From the NCBI GenBank assembly GCA_023386315.1, contig JAEWJZ010000014.1:253001-317000 (forward strand): a stretch of DNA of 64,000 nt, given 5' to 3'. The DNA comes from Bacillota bacterium (GTDB taxonomy: Bacteria; Bacillota; Clostridia; Lachnospirales; Lachnospiraceae). Below, piece by piece: positions 25,391 to 34,732 of this stretch (positions are counted from its first letter, which is position 1; every line of letters begins with the position of its first letter). The notes below the pieces were generated by a model, which ran no database searches, was not told the origin of the DNA, and saw only the letters and a program-made list of their open reading frames with translations. A program made the position numbers and the translations under genes.

Positions 25391-26365
25391 TTAAACAGGC
25401 AGCTTTTCTATTCCGGATATTCCCTGGAATAATTGAAAGGCAATAAAGATCAGCAGCCATATGGAAGAAAATGTCACTCCCAGTAACCCTCTGTCAATCT
25501 TTATCCCTTTCATTTTCTCTCTTATCTCCGTTTTCTTCATCAGCATCAGAACCACTGTTCCTGCCAGAAACGCGCCTTCTATCCCATAAAGTACCATTGA
25601 CTGCATGGATTCATTCATGCCGGAAAGCAGACGGGTAAGTAAGTCACCAAATACAAAATTATTGATAATATGCAGCAAAACAGCCCATTTTATGGAATAT
25701 TTCATAGCTGTATACCCAAGTACCAGACCAACCAGTCCTGCAAAGATACTCTGAATCAGATTTCCGTGGAACATACCAAAAATCACAGCGGACATTAAAA
25801 CTGCATAGCGCGCTCCGTATTTTTCAAACCCTCTCATAATAAATCCGCGGAAAATAATTTCTTCTGAGACAGGACCAATAAATGAAGCATACAATAACAT
25901 AGATACAGTACTACTGTTGCTGGATGCATCTTCAATCTCCCCGAGAATACTATAACCAAATTGGTTAAAACCAAGTTCCATGCCTCCGCCAAGTAAACTG
26001 AATGCAGCCTGTGCAGACATAAAAACGGTCAGCAGAATCAGGAATGAACGCCCCGTCATTTTATCTCCGGTGTAAAAGATTCGCTTCCGACCGTCACTTT
26101 TTCGAAAATAAACGAATAAGAAAATCAAACCCAGAAATACCGAAATAATACTGGAAGTTCCACTCTCTACGGCCTTATCAAGAACCTTATCAACATTAAA
26201 ATCAACGTTGCGGGAATATATGATAATCCTGCGGGTAATATCAGCGATTATAGTAACAAACATGATCAGTTCATATATAAGTACACCCCGGACCAGTTTT
26301 CCCGTATTCTTTCTGATTTCTTTTTTGTTCCACTGTTTTAAATTTGTTTGGGAATCATAACTCAT
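25391..26365 (-). CDS. CPBP-family intramembrane metalloprotease
   Basis: 324 aa with about eight membrane segments. Family motifs are EEIIFRGFIMRGF (the EExxxR motif) and FGMFHGN with the metal-binding His. CPBP proteins process prenylated or bacteriocin-like peptides, or give immunity. Located 85 bases downstream of the GHKL kinase gene, which fits a peptide-signalling or bacteriocin context. ATG at 26365 has AAGGAG ten bases upstream. Confidence 0.88.
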   Translation of the reverse strand: MSYDSQTNLKQWNKKEIRKNTGKLVRGVLIYELIMFVTIIADITRRIIIYSRNVDFNVDKVLDKAVESGTSSIISVFLGLIFLFVYFRKSDGRKRIFYTGDKMTGRSFLILLTVFMSAQAAFSLLGGGMELGFNQFGYSILGEIEDASSNSSTVSMLLYASFIGPVSEEIIFRGFIMRGFEKYGARYAVLMSAVIFGMFHGNLIQSIFAGLVGLVLGYTAMKYSIKWAVLLHIINNFVFGDLLTRLLSGMNESMQSMVLYGIEGAFLAGTVVLMLMKKTEIREKMKGIKIDRGLLGVTFSSIWLLIFIAFQLFQGISGIEKLPV

Positions 26366-26450
26366 TTCTTTTGTCTCCTTTGCCAGATTTCATATTTCAT
26401 TATAGCTCCGGATCCCTTCCCATTGTAAATTTTGTTGCGAAATGTTTCTA

Positions 26451-27773
26451 TCATGTTGTGTTGTGCACGAATAAAAGAATCTCCAGGACAAAATACTGCA
26501 GATCCCCCTCATTTTCTAATCCATACTCCATGTGTCCTTTATATTTTTCCACAGCCATTCTTATATTTCCAAGACCAAACCCATGATTGATACAATCTCC
26601 TTTTGTTGTAACAGATAATAATGCTGGTCCTCTGCGCTTCATCTGATTTCGGAACATAATCCATTGCATTTCTCCCTGTCTCTTAAATTGGATTTCCAAC
26701 ACCTTATCCAAAATCTGACTGTCTCTTAATGCCTCTATTCCATTGTCTGCAGCATTGGAAAAAATGGTGCAAAGATCAATGGGATCCACAGGCAGATACC
26801 CCAGTTTTCCATCTATTGATATAGATATCTGATCCTTGGCCGCGTTGGACAGCTTTTCATTTATGATAGCATCCACAATATCATTCCCGGTATAAAGCTC
26901 TTTTTTTATGTTCTGTATCTGTGTATTTAAATCCATCAGATAATTGCAGGTTTCCTCATATCTGCCCTGCAGAATCAGATTATGGAGACAGCTGATATGG
27001 TTTTTCATGTCATGATACACTCTTCTTGTTTCTCTCTGAGTCTCCTGATATGTTTTAAAATGCTCCAGCTGGACTTTTAAATAATGCTCATTTAAAACAG
27101 CGGCCTGCTGAAAATAGACTTTTCCATTTCCCTGTATCACCATTGCAATGATTGATGCTTCTAAAAAAGCAATGATGAAAATACCGGCGCCTGCAAAGCA
27201 CCTGGCGTAAAAGGATGTAATTTTAAAATCATCCACACATACGAGAAGCATGGTAAAAATCAAAAGGAAAAAACCGGTCATGTTAATAAGAGTTCTTTCC
27301 CAGTTAGAAAGAGTTCTGTTCATGAGCAGTTCATCAAGACGCTTTTTCACTTTCCAGAAAAATAAGTAAAAACCAATCCAGAATATAACATCATAAATCC
27401 ACATCCATGCAGTTGAGTGATCAATTATGGAATTCATGGATTCAGAAAAAAGAAACAGAAGAGAGACAGGAATGATTATAAAAGAAAATATCATTCCTGC
27501 TATGGGTATTACGATAAACAGACCCCTGATTTTTTTAGACTTTCTTGTAAGAAAAACCAGTGAACTAAAAAACGCAAAAGACAACGCAATCTGAACCAGC
27601 CCCTCTTTATCATAAAAGCAGAGTAAAATTTCAAATAAAAGGAAGAGTACCAGATAGACAAACCATAAACGCAAATGCCCAAAAAATCGTTCAAAATAGA
27701 TATATTTACCGATTAATATCATTAACAGTAATAATTCTGTACACCCCATTATCATATATACTTTTTCAAACAT
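26451..27773 (-). CDS. Sensor histidine kinase of the GHKL (AgrC/VirS-like) type
   Basis: 440 aa: about six to seven membrane helices in residues 1-220, then a cytoplasmic part with the phospho-acceptor VYHDMKNH near residue 255. The ATPase has N-box SNAADNGIEA and G-box GFGLGNIRMAV. AgrC-like kinases sense exported peptides. It starts at ATG 27773 with AGGTGA upstream, 12 bases after the response-regulator gene. No AgrB or AgrD-like gene is next to it. Confidence 0.9.
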   Translation of the reverse strand: MFEKVYMIMGCTELLLLMILIGKYIYFERFFGHLRLWFVYLVLFLLFEILLCFYDKEGLVQIALSFAFFSSLVFLTRKSKKIRGLFIVIPIAGMIFSFIIIPVSLLFLFSESMNSIIDHSTAWMWIYDVIFWIGFYLFFWKVKKRLDELLMNRTLSNWERTLINMTGFFLLIFTMLLVCVDDFKITSFYARCFAGAGIFIIAFLEASIIAMVIQGNGKVYFQQAAVLNEHYLKVQLEHFKTYQETQRETRRVYHDMKNHISCLHNLILQGRYEETCNYLMDLNTQIQNIKKELYTGNDIVDAIINEKLSNAAKDQISISIDGKLGYLPVDPIDLCTIFSNAADNGIEALRDSQILDKVLEIQFKRQGEMQWIMFRNQMKRRGPALLSVTTKGDCINHGFGLGNIRMAVEKYKGHMEYGLENEGDLQYFVLEILLFVHNTT

Positions 27774-27785
27774 AACTCACCTGTC

Positions 27786-28493
27786 TTATCCTGATATCCG
27801 TAAATAATTTAATACCGATGCTTTTAATTCATCCCGCTTTCCTCTGCTGACTGGTATTTCATGACCGTTTTTCATGGTAATTTTCCTGCCGTCAAAAGAA
27901 CTAACATACCCCAGATTGATCAGATAGCTTCTATGAGGTCTAAAAAATAAATTCTTTGGCATCTGCATCTCCATATCACTTAGTTTTTTACGGATCAGAT
28001 ACCTTGCCTGCTCTGTAAAAACATGTATATATACATTTTCACTTTGTACATACTGAATATCTGTCCAGCTGGCCAGAATGGTATTTTCTCCGTCCTGCAG
28101 AGGGATTCTGCCATTTTGCATCCATAATCTGTTATAATCATCCAGTGCTTTTACCAGTTTCTCCATCTGCAGCGGCTTTTCCAGGAAGCGGAACGCATCT
28201 ACTTCATACCCCTCTGCAGCCAATTCCCTGTGACTGGTTAAGAAAATTACCGGAACAGACTGATTTATATCCCGGATCAGCCTTGAAGTCTCTATTCCAT
28301 TAATTCCAGGCATTTCAATGTCCATAAAAATCAGCTGATATACATATGGATGTTCTCTGAACTTTTCTAAAAAACTGATTCCGGAAGAAAATACTTCTAT
28401 TTCAACCTCTAACATACCATAGTACGATTCCAGCTTCTCCCGTAAAAACGACTGGAAATGTAACTCATCATCACAAATCGCTGCTTTCACCAT
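27786..28493 (-). CDS. LytTR-family response regulator (AgrA-like)
   Basis: 235 aa: receiver domain with DDE acidic pocket (ICDDEL), phospho-Asp in IFMDIEMPG, Lys in FLEKPLQ, then a LytTR DNA-binding domain (FFRPHRSYLINLGYV, KITMKNGHEIPVSRG). It pairs with the GHKL kinase downstream. The start is ATG at 28493, six bases after the upstream stop and behind AAGGTGAT. Target operators were not identified. Confidence 0.92.
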   Translation of the reverse strand: MVKAAICDDELHFQSFLREKLESYYGMLEVEIEVFSSGISFLEKFREHPYVYQLIFMDIEMPGINGIETSRLIRDINQSVPVIFLTSHRELAAEGYEVDAFRFLEKPLQMEKLVKALDDYNRLWMQNGRIPLQDGENTILASWTDIQYVQSENVYIHVFTEQARYLIRKKLSDMEMQMPKNLFFRPHRSYLINLGYVSSFDGRKITMKNGHEIPVSRGKRDELKASVLNYLRISG

Positions 28494-28499
28494 ATCACC

Positions 28500-29108
28500 T
28501 TACTCTTCCGGCTCCCGCAGAAGCACCATTCCACCCTTTCGTTTATATCCGGTCTCCCAAAGCTCATAAAAGGAAAGCCATCTGAAACCGCCGTAGGTTG
28601 CAATTTTTACATAAAATTCATTTTCAAATTCTTCATATCCCACCAGCATAAACCAATGCCAGACCAGATCCTTAAAGTTCACATTTTTATGGCGGAGCTG
28701 CAGAAAGGGAATGGGAATTCCCTGGTCAATCTGATTTTTAACCTTACATACCGCTTCCTCTGCAGGAGTATCACCAGGACAGCCTGACAGCTGTATTCCC
28801 CGCTCATTCACATATTCTAAATACTGATAAAAACCATCCATAAACACTTCCAGCGTATCAATCCCCCCGAAACGTGGTCTCAGATACGGCTTCATGGTAC
28901 TGGAAAATCTGATATAAGCTTCTTTGTCAAGACGTTGGATATCAAATGGATACAGATGAGTTTTACTGTGATGGAACGCCAGATTAATGCAGACATCACA
29001 TGCAGCTGCAGCCCCGCAGCCGCCTAAATGCATCATCGGATCCCGGAACCATTCCTGATTTCCCCCAAAGGAATCTCCAATACTGAAATAGGGTAATTCT
29101 TTCTTCAT
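28500..29108 (-). CDS. Papain-like (C39-like) cysteine peptidase-fold protein
   Basis: 202 aa with a plausible papain-type active site: Gln19 in GGNQEWF, Cys31 in GGCGAAAAC and His151 in VWHWFMLVGYE. It has no signal peptide or membrane segment. It is the first gene of an operon with a LytTR regulator and a GHKL kinase (7- and 12-base gaps). A role in maturing or degrading a signal peptide is the attractive guess; it could also be a structural relative without protease activity. ATG at 29108 has AGAGGAG upstream. Confidence 0.55.
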   Translation of the reverse strand: MKKELPYFSIGDSFGGNQEWFRDPMMHLGGCGAAAACDVCINLAFHHSKTHLYPFDIQRLDKEAYIRFSSTMKPYLRPRFGGIDTLEVFMDGFYQYLEYVNERGIQLSGCPGDTPAEEAVCKVKNQIDQGIPIPFLQLRHKNVNFKDLVWHWFMLVGYEEFENEFYVKIATYGGFRWLSFYELWETGYKRKGGMVLLREPEE

Positions 29109-29194
29109 CTTTCTCCTCTTTCTTTCTCAATATAAGCGTATTATAATACCAGTTTCCGATCCCGTAAATAAAAAACAAAATACTTAAGAAATAA

Positions 29195-29238
29195 GACATT
29201 GAAACAGGGCACCCTGACTGAACGTCAAAGCACCCTGC
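29195..29238 (-). terminator. Probable terminator of the GH43-GH30 gene
   Basis: On the minus strand CAGGGTGC and GTGCCCTG form a stem with wobble pairs, followed by TTTC. A frame through this hairpin is not taken as coding. Confidence 0.5.
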
Positions 29239-29261
29239 CTCATTCATTTCATTACGCTTTA

Positions 29262-32084
29262 TCAGCTTAAACCAGTTACAAAGGTTGTGACACTTCTGGC
29301 TGGAAGCTGGGCAGTGAAGGAGTTTCCGGATACACGGTAACCGGAGCCTGCTGCAAGGTTTCTGCTTCCGTCTGTGATCCAGGAAGATACCGAGCCTCCC
29401 GTTCCATTCTGGAATGTAAATTTCTGACTGACTGCAGATGTGTTCTTATTGATTGCCACAATGACTGCCTTATTATCTCCTTTATATGCGGAAACATAAA
29501 CACCATTTGCCGGATTCCGGTCAGCATCCACCCTAACATATCCCGGTCTTACAAATTTAGAGAAATGAGCCATGTTATAACCTCGTTTGCTGATCGTTCC
29601 ATCCTCCTTCATCGGACCGTACTGTCTGCGGATATACCACCATACGTAGGTCTGGAAATCACCTAATACCATGGCATTGTGAATATGATAGGATACCTCA
29701 AGTGCCTCCGGCCATAAATCTGCGGAATTATTATTGCTGTTTGGATAATATACCTCCGTCATCCAAAGTTCCTTATTCGCTCCCTTCTGTTTGAAAAGAG
29801 GATAAGAAAAGCCGCTTTCCGGTGTACCATAAAGATGTGCCCCCAGAATATCCATGTTGGCAAGTGCCTTTGAATCATTTAATATAGGATCTGACATATT
29901 TTTCATATAAGAAAATGACTCAGGTGCAATGACTCTGCAGTTGATTGATCCTGCGTAATTTTTCATGAAGTTGAGCATCTCAGAAGGTGTCCACCAGGTC
30001 CAGGTATGTGCATAATCAGGCTCATTCTGAACGGATATGGCATACAGCTCCACCCCATTATTCTTCATAAAAGAAACGAAATCATTAAGATGCTGTGCAT
30101 AAGCAGCATACTTATCATATCTCAGCCTCTTCTGCCCTGCTACACCATCGCGGGTGAATGTCTCTGCCATATCACTTGGAGGATTCCATGGAGAGGCAAA
30201 CAGTATGGCTCCTTTTTCCTTTGCCTTTTTTGCAGTCGCCAGTTCCCTGCTCCAGTTGTTCTTATTTTCGTCAATATAAATTCTTAAAACAGTGAATCCC
30301 AGCTGATTATTTCCGTTTCCAAAAGCAGTTTCTCTCTGGGCTGCCGTTAAATCTCCTATCCAGGCAGGATGATTGATTCCGCCAAAGCCCCGGATCAGCT
30401 GCTTTTGTGCTGCAAGATTAATGGCTGCATCGCCGCCTGACGCAGATACCGCCATGCTTGTTTCCAGCATATCTTCTGTAACTGATGCATCCGGCATACC
30501 TGCTGCTTTTCTTTTTGAGGAGGTGAAACGAAACCAGTCGACATCAACGTATCCTCCGGTTGAGGCTGTATTAAAGTTATAAATACCAAACTTATCTCCC
30601 TGGAAAAAACCAAGGTCAAACGGCATATTAAGCTGTCCCCCAAGCTGGGTAAATGTAATATTATCAGTACTGTAGGAAAAGACTGCCTTATCTGTAAGGA
30701 GGTTTGCATCGGCTCGTAAATAAACAATATTACCCCGGAGAACAGGGCCATTGGTAATAACTCCCTGAGCATCTTCTTTCGCATTAATATTTGCCACAAT
30801 CTTTTTCACGCCTGCGGATTTAACCACACCAATGGACCCGTAAGGAATATTTAACAGGCAAAGTCCTGCCTGATCCCCATCTGCCATATTGGCAGTATCC
30901 AGCTCAATGGTTCCCTGGCAGTCAGGTCCCTGAACTCTCTGGGTAAGGGTATTGGTTGCCCGCCATAAGTTATTGGCCTGTTTTGCCCGAAGCCGTAAAT
31001 ATCCGGGGCGTTCGCTCAGTGACCACTTGCTGTTGTCCGGATAATGATTCCACTGCCACTGCACACCCAGAACAGCGGAGTTAAAATCATCGCTGTCGGG
31101 AATGGTCTGTGTCGGATAAGAAGCCCCCACATCTGGCTTTCTGTATGTAATGGGAACATTACCCATGGGGTAGCTCTTACCTCCGATTGTTACATTTTTA
31201 ATCGTGGTTGGATCACCAATTACCGGCCAGTCATTCTGCCACTGCATTGGTATCAGAATATCACGGCGTCCCAGGCCGTTTCCATCCTGAAATACATAGA
31301 ACCACCACTCCCCGGTTGGGGTATCAATCGGACCTCCCTGATGAATTTGGCTTCCGCCCGGTATTCTCGGTCCGTTTAAAAGAATTCTCATTTCATATGG
31401 ACCATAAATATTTCTGGCCCTAAGACAATAAGTATAGGATTCCGGCGGTGTGGAGTTCCGGAAAATATAATAATATCCGTTCTTTTTTATCACATGGGTT
31501 CCTTCCACCAGATACTTACCGGTGACACCTTCAATACGGGTGGATACTCTGCTGTTCACCACCGACTTATAATCCCCGCTGAGCTTACTGATTTTTACAT
31601 CATTTGCTTCTGAAATGATATATCCGGTCCCGTCATCATCAAGAAACAGCGCCGGGTCATGAAATCCCTGGCTAAATACTGTTTTCGTATAAGGCCCGGC
31701 CGGATTGGTGGCGGTGCACAGAATAAATTTACCCTGTGCTTGATAAATCCCCACATAATAAACACCATTTCGGTAAGCAATGGTAGGTGCCCAGCATCCA
31801 TGTCCATAGTCCTCAAAGCTGTTTGTCAGAGTATAGGATTTTCCCGTTCCGTTTAAATCTGCTGTGACATATCCGATTATCTCCCAGTTTACCAGATCCC
31901 TTGAGTGCATAATTGGTATGGAGGGAAAGGATACAAACGTGGAGCTGACCATATAAAAATCTTTTCCAACCCGGATAGCTGCAATATCAGGATAATCCGC
32001 ATTTAAAATCGGATTGGTATAGGTACCATTCCCATTATCAGACTGCCAGGCTGATTTCATTTCTTCTTTCATAATATTGTCCAT
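29262..32084 (-). CDS. GH43-GH30 fusion enzyme, xylan-active, without signal peptide
   Basis: 940 aa. Residues about 20-320 form a GH43 five-bladed propeller (NADYPDIAAIRVGKDFYMVS with catalytic Asp; HDPALF; EGTHV with the acid Glu). About 330-530 is a beta-sandwich of the GH43-associated type. About 535-940 is a GH30_8-like glucuronoxylanase with acid/base Glu in VQNEPDY and nucleophile Glu in WMTEVYY, plus its side beta-domain. It would cut xylan backbone and side chains. No signal peptide, cell-wall anchor or membrane helix is visible. ATG at 32084 has AAGGGG upstream. Confidence 0.85.
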   Translation of the reverse strand: MDNIMKEEMKSAWQSDNGNGTYTNPILNADYPDIAAIRVGKDFYMVSSTFVSFPSIPIMHSRDLVNWEIIGYVTADLNGTGKSYTLTNSFEDYGHGCWAPTIAYRNGVYYVGIYQAQGKFILCTATNPAGPYTKTVFSQGFHDPALFLDDDGTGYIISEANDVKISKLSGDYKSVVNSRVSTRIEGVTGKYLVEGTHVIKKNGYYYIFRNSTPPESYTYCLRARNIYGPYEMRILLNGPRIPGGSQIHQGGPIDTPTGEWWFYVFQDGNGLGRRDILIPMQWQNDWPVIGDPTTIKNVTIGGKSYPMGNVPITYRKPDVGASYPTQTIPDSDDFNSAVLGVQWQWNHYPDNSKWSLSERPGYLRLRAKQANNLWRATNTLTQRVQGPDCQGTIELDTANMADGDQAGLCLLNIPYGSIGVVKSAGVKKIVANINAKEDAQGVITNGPVLRGNIVYLRADANLLTDKAVFSYSTDNITFTQLGGQLNMPFDLGFFQGDKFGIYNFNTASTGGYVDVDWFRFTSSKRKAAGMPDASVTEDMLETSMAVSASGGDAAINLAAQKQLIRGFGGINHPAWIGDLTAAQRETAFGNGNNQLGFTVLRIYIDENKNNWSRELATAKKAKEKGAILFASPWNPPSDMAETFTRDGVAGQKRLRYDKYAAYAQHLNDFVSFMKNNGVELYAISVQNEPDYAHTWTWWTPSEMLNFMKNYAGSINCRVIAPESFSYMKNMSDPILNDSKALANMDILGAHLYGTPESGFSYPLFKQKGANKELWMTEVYYPNSNNNSADLWPEALEVSYHIHNAMVLGDFQTYVWWYIRRQYGPMKEDGTISKRGYNMAHFSKFVRPGYVRVDADRNPANGVYVSAYKGDNKAVIVAINKNTSAVSQKFTFQNGTGGSVSSWITDGSRNLAAGSGYRVSGNSFTAQLPARSVTTFVTGLS

Positions 32085-32139
32085 AATAAATCCCCTTTTT
32101 ACATATATTCTTTAAGCTATCACCTAAGAATTTTACAGT

Positions 32140-33594
32140 TTATGTAAACTGCCAATAGTCAAAATTAAATAAGTTTCCGTTTCCATTTCCGGTAAATATA
32201 AAGAAAAGCTTATGTACACCTTTGGCTCCATTAATGGTTGTTTCTACTTCTCTCCAGTTCTGCATACCGCCGGTGTTTGGTACGTTAAGAGTTCCCACAA
32301 GAGTTCCGCTTTCATTGTCAAGGCGCACTTCAATTTTGCCTCCTGAAGTTGAAGCAACGTTTGCCTTAAAACGTTTGGCACCTGCTGATCCAAAATCTGC
32401 ATTTCCTACAGCAATCCAGTCTCCGTTCTGAATTCCTGTCACATTCTGATTGTATACAGGACCTCCGGAAGCATTGCTCTTCTCTGTTAAAATTCTGCCG
32501 TTCCATCCGATAGTTTCCGCCTCAACCCGCTTATAAGGATTTAAATTGGAAAGCTGACCTACCCCTGCGTAGTTTGCTGCAACCTCACGAATGCTTCCGT
32601 CGCTGTTGTGGAACAACTGGTTAATGTGAGGGGAGCGGTAACCTTTACCGGAACCATACAAAGCCAGACTCACAGTCTGTGTATGGTAAACCACATACCA
32701 CTGGTTCTTAAACTGGAAGACACAATGATGGTTATTGCCTCCGGCTCCGAAAAAACTGCCCGGATTTTTTAAGAAATGCCCTCTGTAGGTAAATGGTCCC
32801 ATAGGACTGCTGCTGGTCATATATCCGATTTCTCCCGGAGGGACACTTCCTGGATGAGAGCCGGAAAAATTAATACAGTACGAATAGTAATAAACTCCGT
32901 TATACTTATGGATTCCTGAATCTTCAAACATAAAGGGGGCGTCTATGGTAGAAGCGCTTCCCACAATACTGATCATATCCTGGCCAAGCCGAAGCACTCT
33001 GGCAGTCTTTGGATTTGCCCACTGGGACTGTGACGGATTCTGACCTCCAGGGATTCCTCCGCCGCAGTACAAATAGCCGGTTCCATCACTGTCTACAAAT
33101 ACAGCCGGATCAAAGAGCCATACCACACCGGCAACACCAGGCGTACTGCCTGTTACCAGCGCTCTGCCCAGAGGATCGCTCCACGGTCCGATTGGACTGT
33201 CAGCCGTCAATACGCCGATGCCGTTTCCGCCGTTGGCAAAATAAAGGAAAAATTTGTCCTTACCATTGATGTTTTTCACTGCAGCCGCTGGTGCCCAGGA
33301 GCCGCCTGCCCATTTTGCAATTCCCTGTCCTCCGTTAGCTCCGTTTGCACCTGCTACTGGAATAGCACCATGATCGGTCCAGTTTACCATATCTTCTGAA
33401 GATATAACAAAGACACTTTTTAAATTATTAAAACCATTTTCTTTGATTGAGCCATCTGCGTTGTACTCGTAATTATCGCTGGACATATAGATATATACTC
33501 TTCCGTTATAAATCAGAGCAAACGGATCTGCTCCTAAGTGGTGATCGATCAGAGGGTTGGAATAACCTACTGATTTTGCAATTGTTTTATTCAT
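32140..33594 (-). CDS. GH43 arabinofuranosidase/xylosidase with C-terminal CBM6, without signal peptide
   Basis: 484 aa: GH43 catalytic domain (residues about 10-330; LGADPFALIYNGRVYIY, FDPAVFVDSDGTGYLY, FEDSGIHKY with the acid Glu) and a C-terminal CBM6 sandwich (RVEAETIGWNG, NGDWIAVGNADFG, FNFDYWQF). It resembles arabinoxylan arabinofuranohydrolases. Like its downstream neighbour it lacks any export signal. ATG at 33594 has AGGAGG nine bases upstream. It is the first gene of a two-gene xylan operon. Confidence 0.87.
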   Translation of the reverse strand: MNKTIAKSVGYSNPLIDHHLGADPFALIYNGRVYIYMSSDNYEYNADGSIKENGFNNLKSVFVISSEDMVNWTDHGAIPVAGANGANGGQGIAKWAGGSWAPAAAVKNINGKDKFFLYFANGGNGIGVLTADSPIGPWSDPLGRALVTGSTPGVAGVVWLFDPAVFVDSDGTGYLYCGGGIPGGQNPSQSQWANPKTARVLRLGQDMISIVGSASTIDAPFMFEDSGIHKYNGVYYYSYCINFSGSHPGSVPPGEIGYMTSSSPMGPFTYRGHFLKNPGSFFGAGGNNHHCVFQFKNQWYVVYHTQTVSLALYGSGKGYRSPHINQLFHNSDGSIREVAANYAGVGQLSNLNPYKRVEAETIGWNGRILTEKSNASGGPVYNQNVTGIQNGDWIAVGNADFGSAGAKRFKANVASTSGGKIEVRLDNESGTLVGTLNVPNTGGMQNWREVETTINGAKGVHKLFFIFTGNGNGNLFNFDYWQFT

Positions 33595-33835
33595 TTCTTA
33601 TTACCTCCTGGAATTTTTAATTTCAAATGCCCCCCTTAGCCGGCATAGACGGAGAAACAGTTGATCTGCAAATCTACCTGATAAAAAGAATGGGAGGAGG
33701 GATTTGTAAACCAAAAAAATAATTTATTTATCAACTATCATTTAATAAACGTTTCAAGTTTACAAATATGCCTTGATTTTTCTTTTTTATCATTGAATTT
33801 GCAAATTCAACAAAAAAATAAAAGGAGATAAAATT
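33595..33835. promoter_or_regulatory. Divergent control region of the xylan operon and muramidase
   Basis: 241 bp. It holds inverted arms ATTTGTAAAC (33702-33711) and GTTTACAAAT (33758-33767). AAACGTTT at 33747-33754 is a LacI-type centre. A perfect 18-bp palindrome TTGAATTTG-CAAATTCAA spans 33793-33810, 25 bases before the muramidase start. Both gene sets may share regulators. No clear sigma-A promoter was assigned. Confidence 0.5.
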
Positions 33836-34717
33836 ATGGCAGATTATGATAACTCTAGATACACATACGCTCAGGTACTTGCAGGTACCGGATATTATAT
33901 GAAAGATGACAAGCTTCGTTACAGTGCGGGAGTAAAGACCATGCAGGGAAAATTAAATACAGCTGGACACAACTGCGGTACTCCTGATGGTAAATTTGGT
34001 AATGATACAGATACTGCAGTAAGAGGTTTTCAGAGATCCAAAAGTCTTACCATAGACGGCAAGGCTGGGAAATCCACACTTACTGCTCTTGATAAGGCAG
34101 GCTCTGGCGGCAGCGCCAGTACTGCTGCAAAAAACTTAAAAAAGAAATTTGGATCAATAATCTCTTCCTTTGCTTCAAAACATTCTATTGGCGAAGATGT
34201 GCTGGGTGGCTTTATCCTCACCGAATCCTCTGGATCAGGTTTTTCCGGCGGAAAGCTGTTAATCCGTTTTGAAAACCATATCTTCTTAAAGAATGTTCCA
34301 AGCGCCTCCAAGACCTTCAAAGTTGAGAATAAAGTACATTATTATTACAAAAACGGAAAATGGAACAAAACACACACCGGGAAGCAATCAAGTGAATATG
34401 AGGCATTTAACCTGGCAATTGGGCTTGACGAATATTACGCTTATTATTCCATCAGTATGGGACTTCCCCAGATTATGGGCTTTAACTTTAAGGTTACAGG
34501 TTATGACTCACCAAAGGCCATGTTTCATGACTTTGGCGTCAGTGAAGACAACCAGATGAAAGGCTTTTGCACCTTTATTGCAAACTACAGCAATGGTTCA
34601 TTATTAAAAGCCTGCCAGTCACGGGATTTTACTAAGATGGGAGCAATCTACAACGGAGATGGCGCCACCTACGGTCCTAAGCTTAAGAGTAATGCAGCCG
34701 ATTACGCAAATGCCTGA
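33836..34717 (+). CDS. Phage-type endolysin: peptidoglycan-binding domain + N-acetylmuramidase
   Basis: 293 aa. Residues about 25-90 form a PG_binding_1 repeat (VKTMQGKLN, PDGKFGNDTDTAVRGFQ). The remainder matches the N-acetylmuramidase family PF11860: catalytic Glu in LTESSGSGF, then IRFENHIF and MGLPQIMGFN. It cuts the glycan strand of peptidoglycan. No signal peptide is present, so in a phage it would need a holin; none is encoded within several kb and no other phage gene is near. ATG at 33836 has AAAGGAG nine bases upstream. Divergent from the leaderless xylanases. Confidence 0.85.
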   Translation: MADYDNSRYTYAQVLAGTGYYMKDDKLRYSAGVKTMQGKLNTAGHNCGTPDGKFGNDTDTAVRGFQRSKSLTIDGKAGKSTLTALDKAGSGGSASTAAKNLKKKFGSIISSFASKHSIGEDVLGGFILTESSGSGFSGGKLLIRFENHIFLKNVPSASKTFKVENKVHYYYKNGKWNKTHTGKQSSEYEAFNLAIGLDEYYAYYSISMGLPQIMGFNFKVTGYDSPKAMFHDFGVSEDNQMKGFCTFIANYSNGSLLKACQSRDFTKMGAIYNGDGATYGPKLKSNAADYANA

Positions 34718-34732
34718 CTCCATGGATTTATA

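Noticed and set aside
28996..29247. 83-aa minus frame beginning MNEAGCFDVQSGCPVSMSYF, tempting as a signal-peptide precursor
   Set aside because: It starts inside a terminator hairpin, lacks a ribosome site and then runs out of frame through the papain-like gene.
33740..33760. Possible CcpA cre site around AAACGTTT
   Set aside because: The match to the cre consensus is one base short in spacing; kept only as a LacI-type dyad.
33836..34717. Muramidase as part of a prophage
   Set aside because: No integrase, capsid, tail, portal or holin genes within tens of kb on either side in this window.
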